Positions 16,608 through 23,739 of a stretch of DNA of 31,304 nt are shown here, in pieces. The notes beneath the pieces were generated by a model, which was not told the DNA's origin, searched no databases, and saw only the letters and a list, made by a program, of their open reading frames with translations. Origin of the DNA: JAQVOO01 sp964524755 (lineage in GTDB: Bacteria; Spirochaetota; Spirochaetia; Sphaerochaetales; Sphaerochaetaceae); the NCBI GenBank assembly GCA_964524755.1, contig CAZGDR010000022.1, positions 1 through 31,304 on the forward strand, given 5' to 3'. Within the stretch, counting starts at the first letter, position 1. Every line of letters starts with the position of its first letter. The position numbers and the translations under genes were made by a program.

Positions 16608-17933
16608 CTATAATGCCAGCAATAGATCTACCGAAGCGATGTTTGCACAGAGGGCTTTCAAGAATTTAGCTGCCGGAGCACCATCAACACCTTGGTGATC
16701 AATGGTTAAAGAGAGCCCAATATGGGGAATAAAATTAAGATCACCATCACTATCTTCTACGGCTCGCATTGAAATTCCACCTACACCTAAAATGGCAACT
16801 TCAGGTACGTTAAGCACTGGTGTGAAAGTATCAATACCAAGAGCACCCAAGTTTGTTACCGTGAACGTCCCTCCAGAAAGGTCGTCAGGCTGGGCCTTAC
16901 CTTCAATACTAACTGTAGCTAACCGCTTAAATTCATCACTAATCCCTTTTAAAGATCGGCTATCTGCATATTTCACTACCGGTACTAATAATCCCTTTGG
17001 AGTATCAACTGCACAACCAAGATGGACGTGCTCGAAAGTGACCATAGTATCACCTAAAAAGTGGGTGTTCATGAAAGGGAATTGGGGAATGGTCTTAGCC
17101 ACTGCATAGAGAATAATATCATTAATAGTAATATTTTGAAGATTTAACTCCGGCGCACTTGCCTTAAACCGAGCTCGTAGAGTTTGTAGTGCCGTCGCAT
17201 CTGCGTAGGCATTCATAGTAAACTGAGCTGTGGTTGCAATTGATTCATGCATCCGTTTTGCAGTTACTCTCCGTACCCCTTTAACCTGCGTAGTCGTTAC
17301 TGGACCAGGGAAGTCACTCACATCTGGCTGTACACGCACACTACTGCTAGAGAGATCAGAAGAGAGAACTCGACCACCAATCCCTGTGCCGCGCTGAGGT
17401 GCTTGTAGCCCTGATGAGAGTAAAGCTTCTCTAGCTACAGGACTGAGAGGTTCTTTGCCGTCCATAGCACCAAGCACATCACGTTCAATCACCCGCCCTT
17501 TAGGGCCAGAAGGAGATAAGTCTGTAGGATCAATTCCTGCAGCAGAGGCCGTAGCTTTAGCTCGTGGAGAGACTCCATGTGCAGACGCCGCCGTTTTAGT
17601 AACTGCAGGAGCTGCCTTAACTGGTTCTTTATCCTCTTCCACGGGAGGTGCGGAATCTGCCTGTGCTACATGGGCAGGTGCCTCTACTTTTTCCCCTTTT
17701 TCACCTACGGTGAGAATGGGTTGCATGACAGGAGCTTCATCGCCCTCTGCATACCATAATTTTAAGACAGTACCTTCTGCTGTGGACTCTACTTCTATGG
17801 TAGATTTATCGGTTTCGGCTTCACATACGACGTCTCCGACTTGTACCGTATCACCCTCTTTCACTTTCCATTCAAGAATGATACACGATTCTACTGTGTT
17901 TCCTTGTTTTGGCATTACAACTTCTGTTGCCAT
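16608..17933 (-). CDS. Dihydrolipoamide acyltransferase (E2) with two subunit-binding motifs
   Basis: This is the core acyltransferase of the complex, carrying acyl groups on lipoate to CoA. The 441-residue protein has one lipoyl domain (1-80, lipoyl Lys43 in ETDKST) and an Ala/Pro-rich linker. It then has two peripheral-subunit-binding motifs in a row, about 122-155 (SPRAKATA... GPKGRVIERDV) and 163-195 (SPVAREAL... GIGGRVLSSDL). The catalytic domain ends in DHQGVDG (412-418) with the catalytic His413 and Asp417. An upstream in-frame ATG (18026) would overlap deoR and add 31 residues. The start at 17933 is preferred, since MATEVVMPKQG is a normal lipoyl-domain start and AAGGAG lies 5 bases before it. 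It follows deoR by 28 bases. Confidence 0.9.
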   Translation of the reverse strand: MATEVVMPKQGNTVESCIILEWKVKEGDTVQVGDVVCEAETDKSTIEVESTAEGTVLKLWYAEGDEAPVMQPILTVGEKGEKVEAPAHVAQADSAPPVEEDKEPVKAAPAVTKTAASAHGVSPRAKATASAAGIDPTDLSPSGPKGRVIERDVLGAMDGKEPLSPVAREALLSSGLQAPQRGTGIGGRVLSSDLSSSSVRVQPDVSDFPGPVTTTQVKGVRRVTAKRMHESIATTAQFTMNAYADATALQTLRARFKASAPELNLQNITINDIILYAVAKTIPQFPFMNTHFLGDTMVTFEHVHLGCAVDTPKGLLVPVVKYADSRSLKGISDEFKRLATVSIEGKAQPDDLSGGTFTVTNLGALGIDTFTPVLNVPEVAILGVGGISMRAVEDSDGDLNFIPHIGLSLTIDHQGVDGAPAAKFLKALCANIASVDLLLAL

Positions 17934-17961
17934 ATCTACTCCTTCAACCTTATATAAACGT

Positions 17962-18714
17962 TTAAACCACCATGACTTCAATGCCCATGGCGCGGATTTC
18001 CTCAACGGCTTCTTTATCGATACCACTATCGGTGATTAACACATCAATATCCGATAATGGAAATATTTTTACGAATCCTTGCTTCCCAAACTTAGAAGAG
18101 TCGGTAACCAACACTCGTTTTGTAGCTTGATTACACATACAACGGACAATCTCAGCATTCTCCATCAGGTGAGTAGTCAAACCATGTTCTTTGGTAAAAC
18201 CATCTGTTCCAGTAAAGGTGTAGGCTACATGAAAATCTTGGAGCTGTGCGAGAGCTGAAGGGCCTACAAGAGCTTCAGCTGAGGGACGAAATTCGCCACC
18301 TACCATTATTAAAGACATGTTGGGGTTCACCCTTGCATAGGGAGTTAACAGAGTTGAGTTTGTGACAACCTGCAAATCTCGTTTCCCCAACAGGTAGCGC
18401 CCAATTAACGCACTGGTAGTACCGTTGGTAATCATAATGCGATCCCCATCACGTACTAATGAAGCAGCTTCCCGTGCTATGGCTTCTTTTTCTTCTCGAT
18501 GACTTGATTGTTTTTCCATGAGTAGCGGATGATATGCCGACATTGCGGCCCCTCGCGTCCTCAAAATGATTCCTTTCGATTCTAATGCTCTTAAGTCTGA
18601 ACGGATGGTCACCGAAGAAACACCGAGCTTCTCACTCAAGGTAAGAACGGAAAGTTCTCCCCTGTTTTGGAGCATATTTACGATTTTTTCTTCTCTTCCT
18701 GAAAGTCCAACCAT
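17962..18714 (-). CDS. DeoR-family transcriptional regulator
   Basis: This is a 250-residue repressor-type regulator. Residues about 6-57 form the DeoR winged helix-turn-helix (LSEKLGVSSVTIRSDLRALE). The rest is the DeoR sugar-sensor domain, with DGDRIMITNGTTS and the late VLVTDSSKFGK block. Members usually sense phosphorylated sugars. It is the first gene of the operon, so it is probably autoregulated. A direct repeat GCTTTC-N5-GCTTTC between the promoter and the start codon is a candidate operator. A ribosome binding site of moderate quality (AGGTG, then TTAGGA) precedes the ATG. A phosphorylated intermediate made by the operon's kinase is the likely effector, which is inference. Confidence 0.88.
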   Translation of the reverse strand: MVGLSGREEKIVNMLQNRGELSVLTLSEKLGVSSVTIRSDLRALESKGIILRTRGAAMSAYHPLLMEKQSSHREEKEAIAREAASLVRDGDRIMITNGTTSALIGRYLLGKRDLQVVTNSTLLTPYARVNPNMSLIMVGGEFRPSAEALVGPSALAQLQDFHVAYTFTGTDGFTKEHGLTTHLMENAEIVRCMCNQATKRVLVTDSSKFGKQGFVKIFPLSDIDVLITDSGIDKEAVEEIRAMGIEVMVV

Positions 18715-18733
18715 TTCCTAACACCTTTTAAAA

Positions 18734-18750
18734 GCTTTCACAACGCTTTC
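18734..18750 (-). promoter_or_regulatory. Putative DeoR operator (direct repeat)
   Basis: On the plus strand GCTTTC occurs at 18734-18739 and 18745-18750, 11 bases apart, about one helical turn. The repeats cover the predicted transcription start (about 18745) of the operon. Direct TTTC-type repeats are typical of DeoR-family sites, and the position suits repression. A CTTTTAAAAG palindrome (18725-18734) adjoins. Confidence 0.5.
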
Positions 18751-18751
18751 G

Positions 18752-18780
18752 ATTCTATTACTAATCTCTTTTATTTGCAA
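18752..18780 (-). promoter_or_regulatory. Promoter of the deoR-E2-E3-E1-PHP-SDR-MDR-kinase operon
   Basis: On the minus strand TTGCAA (18775-18780), a 17-base spacer and TAGAAT (18752-18757) form a good sigma70-type promoter about 30 bases upstream of deoR's leader end. No other strong promoter was seen before the other seven genes. Confidence 0.65.
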
Positions 18781-18836
18781 GTACCCATATCCATTTTACA
18801 GGTTTTTTTTCTCTATTTAGTGAGTTCACACTCTAC

Positions 18837-18865
18837 TTGCCAAGCACTATCCTACGGGTTACAGT
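18837..18865 (+). promoter_or_regulatory. Candidate lrgAB promoter
   Basis: TTGCCA (18837-18842), 17 bases and TACAGT (18860-18865) give a moderate promoter pointing into lrgA, with a leader of only about 13 bases. It is divergent from the DeoR operon promoter. Confidence 0.4.
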
Positions 18866-18884
18866 ACGGCCAAGGATATAATGG

Positions 18885-19247
18885 ATGAAAATATTTGGAC
18901 AATTGACCCTCTTAGCTACTCTAGGATTAGTCAGCTCGGCCTTAGCTTCCTGGTTACCCTTCTCTTTCCCAGGGAGTATCATGAGCATGTTTTTATTGTT
19001 GGGCTTGATGATTTTCCAGATTGTTAAGGAAGAACACATTGACCAAGTAGCCCAGTTCTTTCTCCGTTATATGGGGGCATTCTTCGTCGTTCCTACAATT
19101 GCAATTATAGAACATAAAAACCTTTTACAAGGTTTTCTTATCCCCTTTATTCTAGTCTGCGTTATTGCTACATTACTTACCTTTATAGCAACAGCATTGG
19201 CAGTAAAGGTAACCATAAAATTGCTTCGTAAAAAGGAACAACAGTAA
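18885..19247 (+). CDS. lrgA: LrgA/CidA-family membrane protein
   Basis: This is a small inner-membrane protein of 120 residues with about four hydrophobic segments and a basic C-terminal tail, matching the LrgA/CidA family. The motif FPGSIMSMFLLLGLM is characteristic. The family was named for holin-like control of murein hydrolases. In Bacillus and Streptococcus relatives the LrgA-LrgB pair (PftAB) moves pyruvate. AAGGA lies 8 bases before this ATG; a nearby ATG at 18881 is out of frame. Its stop codon overlaps the start of lrgB by one base (TAATG). It is divergent from the operon encoding a 2-oxoacid dehydrogenase complex, which favours a pyruvate or oxoacid transport role. Confidence 0.88.
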   Translation: MKIFGQLTLLATLGLVSSALASWLPFSFPGSIMSMFLLLGLMIFQIVKEEHIDQVAQFFLRYMGAFFVVPTIAIIEHKNLLQGFLIPFILVCVIATLLTFIATALAVKVTIKLLRKKEQQ

Positions 19248-19927
19248 TGGAATTAGTTTGGAGCTCACCCCTTTTTGGTATTGCCATAACCTTTGTCACT
19301 TTTGAGATTGGTTTGTTTCTCAACAAGAAATTTCGTTCCCCTCTTGTGAATCCTCTCCTCATTGCTACAGTTTTATGTATTACATTTTTACACATAACTG
19401 GCATTCCACTAGCAGCTTACCAGGTGGGAGGTGGATTTTTAGAAATGTTAATTTTCCCAGCCACTACCTGCTTAGCATTTTCAGTCTACACCCAGCTCCC
19501 TCTATTGAAGAAATACTTTATTCCTATTGTAGTGGGTAGTAGTGTTGGAGCAGGAGTTTCAGTGGGCTCAGTAGTGCTCCTCAGCCAATGGTTTGGCCTT
19601 AATGATCTCCTCACTAACTCGTTGCTTCCAAAATCGGTTACAACGGCAATTGCTTTAGAGCTTTCCACGATCGTACAAGGAGATCCACCTATAACTATCA
19701 TGGCTGTAATTATTACTGGGATAACAGGGATTCTCCTCTCCCCTTTATTAATTAAAATGTTTCGCATTCAGGACCCAGTCATCCAAGGCCTAGCTATTGG
19801 AACTTCAAGCCATGTGCTCGGCACGAGTAAAGCTATAGAGTTAGGCCCAATTCAAGCCGCAATGAGTAGTATCGCCATTTTTATAACTGGTGTAGCCACC
19901 GTAATCCTTTTATTGTTCGTAATCTGA
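19247..19927 (+). CDS. lrgB: LrgB-family membrane protein
   Basis: This is a polytopic inner-membrane protein of 226 residues, partner of LrgA. The family signature around LLPKSVTTAIALELS and the GTSSHVLGTSKA block near the C terminus are clear. Length is normal for LrgB. AAGGA at the end of lrgA serves as ribosome binding site, and the one-base stop/start overlap implies coupled translation. The last 18 bases overlap the 3' end of the converging AraC gene, and no terminator is visible between them. Function is either lysis-related or, more likely here, pyruvate/short oxoacid transport together with LrgA. Confidence 0.9.
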   Translation: MELVWSSPLFGIAITFVTFEIGLFLNKKFRSPLVNPLLIATVLCITFLHITGIPLAAYQVGGGFLEMLIFPATTCLAFSVYTQLPLLKKYFIPIVVGSSVGAGVSVGSVVLLSQWFGLNDLLTNSLLPKSVTTAIALELSTIVQGDPPITIMAVIITGITGILLSPLLIKMFRIQDPVIQGLAIGTSSHVLGTSKAIELGPIQAAMSSIAIFITGVATVILLLFVI

Positions 19928-20734
19928 ATTAGGAACCGTGCCGATCATTTGGAGGTAGTTTCTTCGGTAATAGGTGGGTGCTAAGCCAGTTTTCAGTTTG
20001 AATTGTTTGCTAAAATGGAATTCGCTAGAAAAATATAATTTTGCAGCAATCTCTTTCACCGATAATTCAGTGCAAGTTAACAGGGCACTTGCGGCCTCAA
20101 TTTTTAATCTCATATAATATTTCATAGGCGTCTTGCCCATACGACGTGAAAATAGACGAATGAAATAAGATTCTGTGAGATTCAATTCTCGTGCTAAATC
20201 TCCTAGAGTGAGAGTTCCCATGACATTTTTCTGCATGATTCGTAAGGCTCGTTCCAAATGACGGCTTTCGTTATCAGTACTAATTCCAGCCTTGCCGTCT
20301 TGTAGTAAATAGAGAAGAGAACATATCTGGTGGCAGGCTGATTGTCGACGATACAAAGAGGTTGAAAGCCCTTTTTCTTTAATCTCCTCAAAGAAGAAGC
20401 GATAATTGGTCCCGATATGGAAAGGCGATTCTTTTTCTTGAGTCGCTAATAAAGAGATTAGACTCTCCTCATGTTCAACACGAATGAGAATAGCATAATA
20501 GGTAATTGGATCTTGTGCTTGTGCTCGCACGGCGTGAACAGTGTCGGGTGTGGTAATAAATAAGACTCCAGGATTAATAGTGTAAGAGGTTTTACCGTTA
20601 AGGAACTCCCCTTCACCACCTAAAAAATAGTGTATTTCAAATTCATGTTCACCATGCGCATGGGTGCGACCATGCCAACGCAACTCGTTCGTATTCCTCA
20701 TCTGATATACAAAAACTGCATCTAACATTTCCAT
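19910..20734 (-). CDS. AraC-family regulator, probably of xylose genes
   Basis: This is a 274-residue regulator with an N-terminal cupin-like sensor (HAHGEHEFEIHYFLGG, about 26-41, and ITTPDTVHAVRA) and a C-terminal double helix-turn-helix of the AraC type (about 165-262). The DNA-binding part includes LGDLARELNLTESYFIRLF and KEIAAKLYFSSEFHFSKQF. It is divergent from xylB-xylA and shares their control region, so it probably regulates them in response to a sugar. No Shine-Dalgarno sequence precedes the ATG at 20734. A consensus TATAAT ends 6 bases upstream, so the mRNA may be leaderless. A second ATG two codons on (20728) is the alternative start. Confidence 0.85.
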   Translation of the reverse strand: MEMLDAVFVYQMRNTNELRWHGRTHAHGEHEFEIHYFLGGEGEFLNGKTSYTINPGVLFITTPDTVHAVRAQAQDPITYYAILIRVEHEESLISLLATQEKESPFHIGTNYRFFFEEIKEKGLSTSLYRRQSACHQICSLLYLLQDGKAGISTDNESRHLERALRIMQKNVMGTLTLGDLARELNLTESYFIRLFSRRMGKTPMKYYMRLKIEAASALLTCTELSVKEIAAKLYFSSEFHFSKQFKLKTGLAPTYYRRNYLQMIGTVPNSDYEQ

Positions 20735-20740
20735 ATGTCA

Positions 20741-20770
20741 ATTATATACATGCCTGTACAATTTTGTCTA
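20741..20770 (-). promoter_or_regulatory. Promoter of the AraC regulator, leaderless layout
   Basis: On the minus strand TAGACA (20765-20770), an 18-base spacer and a perfect TATAAT (20741-20746) form a strong promoter. Only six bases (TGACAT) lie between the -10 and the ATG, so transcription would start at or next to the A of the start codon. Confidence 0.65.
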
Positions 20771-20797
20771 TTCAACTTAAAGCAATCTGTGTACAAT
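20755..20797. promoter_or_regulatory. TGTACAAT direct repeats in the araC-xylB control region
   Basis: TGTACAAT occurs at 20755-20762 and at 20790-20797. The first lies in the spacer of the regulator's promoter. The second includes TACAAT (20792-20797), the best -10 for xylB, which lacks a recognisable -35. This arrangement suits an activator-dependent xylB promoter and control of both directions by one protein. AraC binding is inference. Confidence 0.35.
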
Positions 20798-20836
20798 ACT
20801 TCTAGTATGAGAACATCATAGACGGGAGGTTTTCAA

Positions 20837-22330
20837 ATGGCAATTGTCGCAGGAATTGATGTGGGTACGCAAAGTACTAAAGTTGTGTGTTACGATACTG
20901 AGGTAAAAACAATATTAGCCACGACCCAGGCCCCGCATGAGTTACTATCACATGCTGATGGTACTCGCGAACAAGAGGCAGCTTGGTGGACCGAGGCAAT
21001 TACAACTTGCTTTCAAGCCATAGATTTGCAGATTAGAAAAAAGATCGCCGCGATTGGAGTCTCTGGGCAACAACATGGGTTTGTCCCTATAGATGCCTCA
21101 GGGAAGGTTCTCCATCGAGTAAAATTATGGAACGATACATCAACAACAGAAGAATGTGATCTGTTAACTGATTGTGCTGGCGGCACCGATGCTCTGCTTG
21201 CACAAGAAGGAAACTTAATTCTTCCGGGGTATACTGCCTCAAAGATACTTTGGTTCAAACGCCATCACCGTGAAGCTTATGCCCAAATGGCCCATATATT
21301 ACTTCCCCACGATTACATAAATTATTGGCTCACGGGGAATGCTGTCATGGAGTATGGTGATGCTTCAGGTACAGCCCTTCTTGACATTAGAACTCGTACT
21401 TGGTCTAAACGGCTCTTACAGTGCATCGATGATAAGCGAGACCTCTCTTCTGTTTTACCAAACTTGATTGAAGCACACATGCCCTCAGGTAGCGTGCAAC
21501 CGGCCATAGCAAAAACGTTAGGGATCCCTATGGATATCCCTGTCTCTTCAGGTGGCGGTGATAATATGATGGGAGCAGTTGGCACTGGTACAGTCAGCGA
21601 CGGTACGTTGACTATGAGCTTAGGAACTTCTGGCACCATTTTTGGAGCTTCTGATAAACCTATCATTGACCCTCAGGGGCTCTTAGCGGCCTTCTGTTCG
21701 TCGACAGGCAACTGGTTACCACTTTTATGTACTATGAATTGTACCGTGGCTAGTGAAGTTACCCGCGAACTCTTTGAAAAAGGGGTGGCTGAATTTGATG
21801 CCTATGCAGCAACAGCTCCAATTGGGTGCGAAGGAGTAGTGATGCTCCCCTACTTTAATGGAGAAAGAACGCCCAATTATCCTCGAGGCAAAGGGTGTTT
21901 GATGGGCTTTAATCTTAAAAATATGACCGAGCGTAATATCAGTCGTGCAGCTTTAGAGTCGGCTATCTTTGGATTAAGACTTGGGCTTGATGCCTTTTAT
22001 GCTCTCGGCTATGCAGCTAAAGAGATTCGACTCATTGGTGGAGGTGCTAAGTCTTCTGTTTGGCGACAGATGGTAGCCGACATATGTGATTTACCAGTGG
22101 TAGTCCCTCGCATTACTGAAGCGGCCGCCTTTGGAGCAGCACTTCAAGCATATTGGTGCCTGACCCATACCCAAGGGTCCCCTCAAGATATTGCAGAGAT
22201 TGTAGATAGACATGTACTACTGGAGCGAGCTTCGGCTTGTATGCCGAATGCTGCTAACGTGAAAGAATATGAGAAAGCATATCAAAATTATCGGATGTAT
22301 GTTTCAGCTGTCAAACCATTGTTCAGCTGA
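20837..22330 (+). CDS. xylB: Xylulokinase (FGGY family)
   Basis: This is the cytosolic kinase that converts D-xylulose to xylulose 5-phosphate with ATP, feeding the pentose phosphate pathway. The 497-residue protein has the N-terminal GIDVGTQSTKVV ATP motif, the xylulokinase GVSGQQHG block (74-81) and the catalytic Asp242 in GGGDNMMGAVG. It also has the C-terminal GGGAKSSVWRQ motif. GGGAGGT lies 7 bases before the ATG. It is followed after 32 bases by xylA and precedes a terminator, so the two form an operon. The divergent AraC protein is the likely regulator. Gene order kinase-then-isomerase is the reverse of E. coli. Confidence 0.93.
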   Translation: MAIVAGIDVGTQSTKVVCYDTEVKTILATTQAPHELLSHADGTREQEAAWWTEAITTCFQAIDLQIRKKIAAIGVSGQQHGFVPIDASGKVLHRVKLWNDTSTTEECDLLTDCAGGTDALLAQEGNLILPGYTASKILWFKRHHREAYAQMAHILLPHDYINYWLTGNAVMEYGDASGTALLDIRTRTWSKRLLQCIDDKRDLSSVLPNLIEAHMPSGSVQPAIAKTLGIPMDIPVSSGGGDNMMGAVGTGTVSDGTLTMSLGTSGTIFGASDKPIIDPQGLLAAFCSSTGNWLPLLCTMNCTVASEVTRELFEKGVAEFDAYAATAPIGCEGVVMLPYFNGERTPNYPRGKGCLMGFNLKNMTERNISRAALESAIFGLRLGLDAFYALGYAAKEIRLIGGGAKSSVWRQMVADICDLPVVVPRITEAAAFGAALQAYWCLTHTQGSPQDIAEIVDRHVLLERASACMPNAANVKEYEKAYQNYRMYVSAVKPLFS

Positions 22331-22362
22331 TTTCGTAATAGGTCGTATACTAGGAGGACGCT

Positions 22363-23697
22363 ATGAGTAAAATTTTTACAGGCAACCGTGAATATTTCAA
22401 AGGTATCGGAAAAATCCCATTTGAGGGTCCTAAATCGGACAATCCTTTAGCTTTTAAATTTTATAATCCCAAAAAGATGCTCGCTGGGAAAACAATGGAA
22501 GAACATTTAAGATTCTCCATTGCTTACTGGCACTCTTTCTGTGCTGACGGTGGCGATCCATTTGGAAAGCCAACCATGGTGTTTCCATGGAATGACAAAG
22601 ACCCTATGCAGGCCGCCAAAAACAAAGCTGAGGCTGCATTTGAATTCTTTACTAAAATAGGAGCTCCGTTCTACGCTTTCCACGATATTGACGCTTCACC
22701 TGAAGGCAATACAGCTGCTGAATATGAGAAAAACTACCATGAAGTGGCTGCTTATCTCAAAAAGTTACAGGATGAAACCGGGGTTAAACTACTGTGGAAT
22801 ACTTCTAACATGTTCAGCCATCCTCGCTATATGAATGGGGCCGCTTCAAACCCTGACTTCCCCGTACTTGGTCGGGCTGCCCTTCAAGTTAAAACCAGTC
22901 TTGATGTTAACTTTATGCTCGGTGGCCTTGGCTATACATTCTGGGGAGGTCGAGAAGGGTATATGACCCTTTGGAACACCGATACCAAGCGTGAACAAGA
23001 CCATTTAGGGGTGTTTTTCCGCATGGCACGCGATTATGGTCGTAAAATTGGCTTTACCGGTGATTTCTATATTGAGCCAAAACCAATGGAGCCTACTAAG
23101 CACCAATATGATTACGATGCTGCAACTGCCATTGCTTTCATTAAAGACCAGGGCTTAGAAGACGATTTCAAATGTAATATCGAAAATAACCATGCAACTT
23201 TAGCTGGACACTCATTTGCTCACGATTTACAAGTTTGTGTTGACCACGGATTTCTGGGTAGCGTTGACGCCAACCAAGGAGATCCCCAAAATGGTTGGGA
23301 CACCGACGAATTCCCCACTAACGTCTATGAGACAACTGAAGCTATGCTTATCATCTTAAAGAACGGGGGACTCCACAATGGAGGTCTTAACTTCGACGCT
23401 AAACGAAGAAGAAACTCAACTGACTTAGAAGATCTATTCATTGCCCACATCGGGGGGATGGATGCTTTTGCAATCGGTCTCGAAACCGCAGTAAGAATAG
23501 TAGAAGATGGTAAAATTGATGCAATGAGAGCCAAGCGTTATCAATCATTTGACAGTGGCGACGGAAAATCTTTTGCAGAAGGAAAACTCTCACTTGAAGC
23601 TCTTGCCGAGATAGGGCGCATGGCGAAACCTAAAGAGATCAGTGGAAAACAAGAACTATACTACAATATCATCAACCAATATTTGTTTGATCGTTAA
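22363..23697 (+). CDS. xylA: Xylose isomerase
   Basis: This is the cytosolic metal-dependent isomerase that converts D-xylose to D-xylulose. The 444-residue length is that of the class II (longer N terminus) enzymes. The first signature has catalytic His107 and Asp110 (FHDIDASPEG). The second signature FWGGREGY follows, then metal-ligand segments in IENNHATLAGHSFAHDL and SVDANQGD. AGGAGG is well spaced before the ATG. It is the second gene of xylBA and ends at a strong intrinsic terminator. No xylose transporter lies in the window. Confidence 0.97.
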   Translation: MSKIFTGNREYFKGIGKIPFEGPKSDNPLAFKFYNPKKMLAGKTMEEHLRFSIAYWHSFCADGGDPFGKPTMVFPWNDKDPMQAAKNKAEAAFEFFTKIGAPFYAFHDIDASPEGNTAAEYEKNYHEVAAYLKKLQDETGVKLLWNTSNMFSHPRYMNGAASNPDFPVLGRAALQVKTSLDVNFMLGGLGYTFWGGREGYMTLWNTDTKREQDHLGVFFRMARDYGRKIGFTGDFYIEPKPMEPTKHQYDYDAATAIAFIKDQGLEDDFKCNIENNHATLAGHSFAHDLQVCVDHGFLGSVDANQGDPQNGWDTDEFPTNVYETTEAMLIILKNGGLHNGGLNFDAKRRRNSTDLEDLFIAHIGGMDAFAIGLETAVRIVEDGKIDAMRAKRYQSFDSGDGKSFAEGKLSLEALAEIGRMAKPKEISGKQELYYNIINQYLFDR

Positions 23698-23706
23698 TTT
23701 TTTAAG

Positions 23707-23737
23707 GGGGCTGTTTCAAGCGAGACAGCCTCTTTTT
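23707..23737 (+). terminator. Intrinsic terminator of xylBA
   Basis: GGGGCTGTTTC (23707-23717) pairs with GAGACAGCCTC (23722-23732), with two G-T pairs and loop AAGC, followed by five T. The tail ends just before the stop codon of the converging GNAT gene. Confidence 0.85.
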
Positions 23738-23739
23738 AA

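Noticed and set aside
17934..18026. N-terminal extension of E2 from the ATG at 18026
   Set aside because: It would overlap deoR by 65 bases and add a non-lipoyl leader; the ATG at 17933 has a good Shine-Dalgarno sequence and the normal domain start.
17455..18039. 194-codon plus-strand ORF
   Set aside because: Antisense shadow of the E2 gene, caused by its Ala/Pro-rich linker; Ser/Thr-rich product with no recognisable domain.
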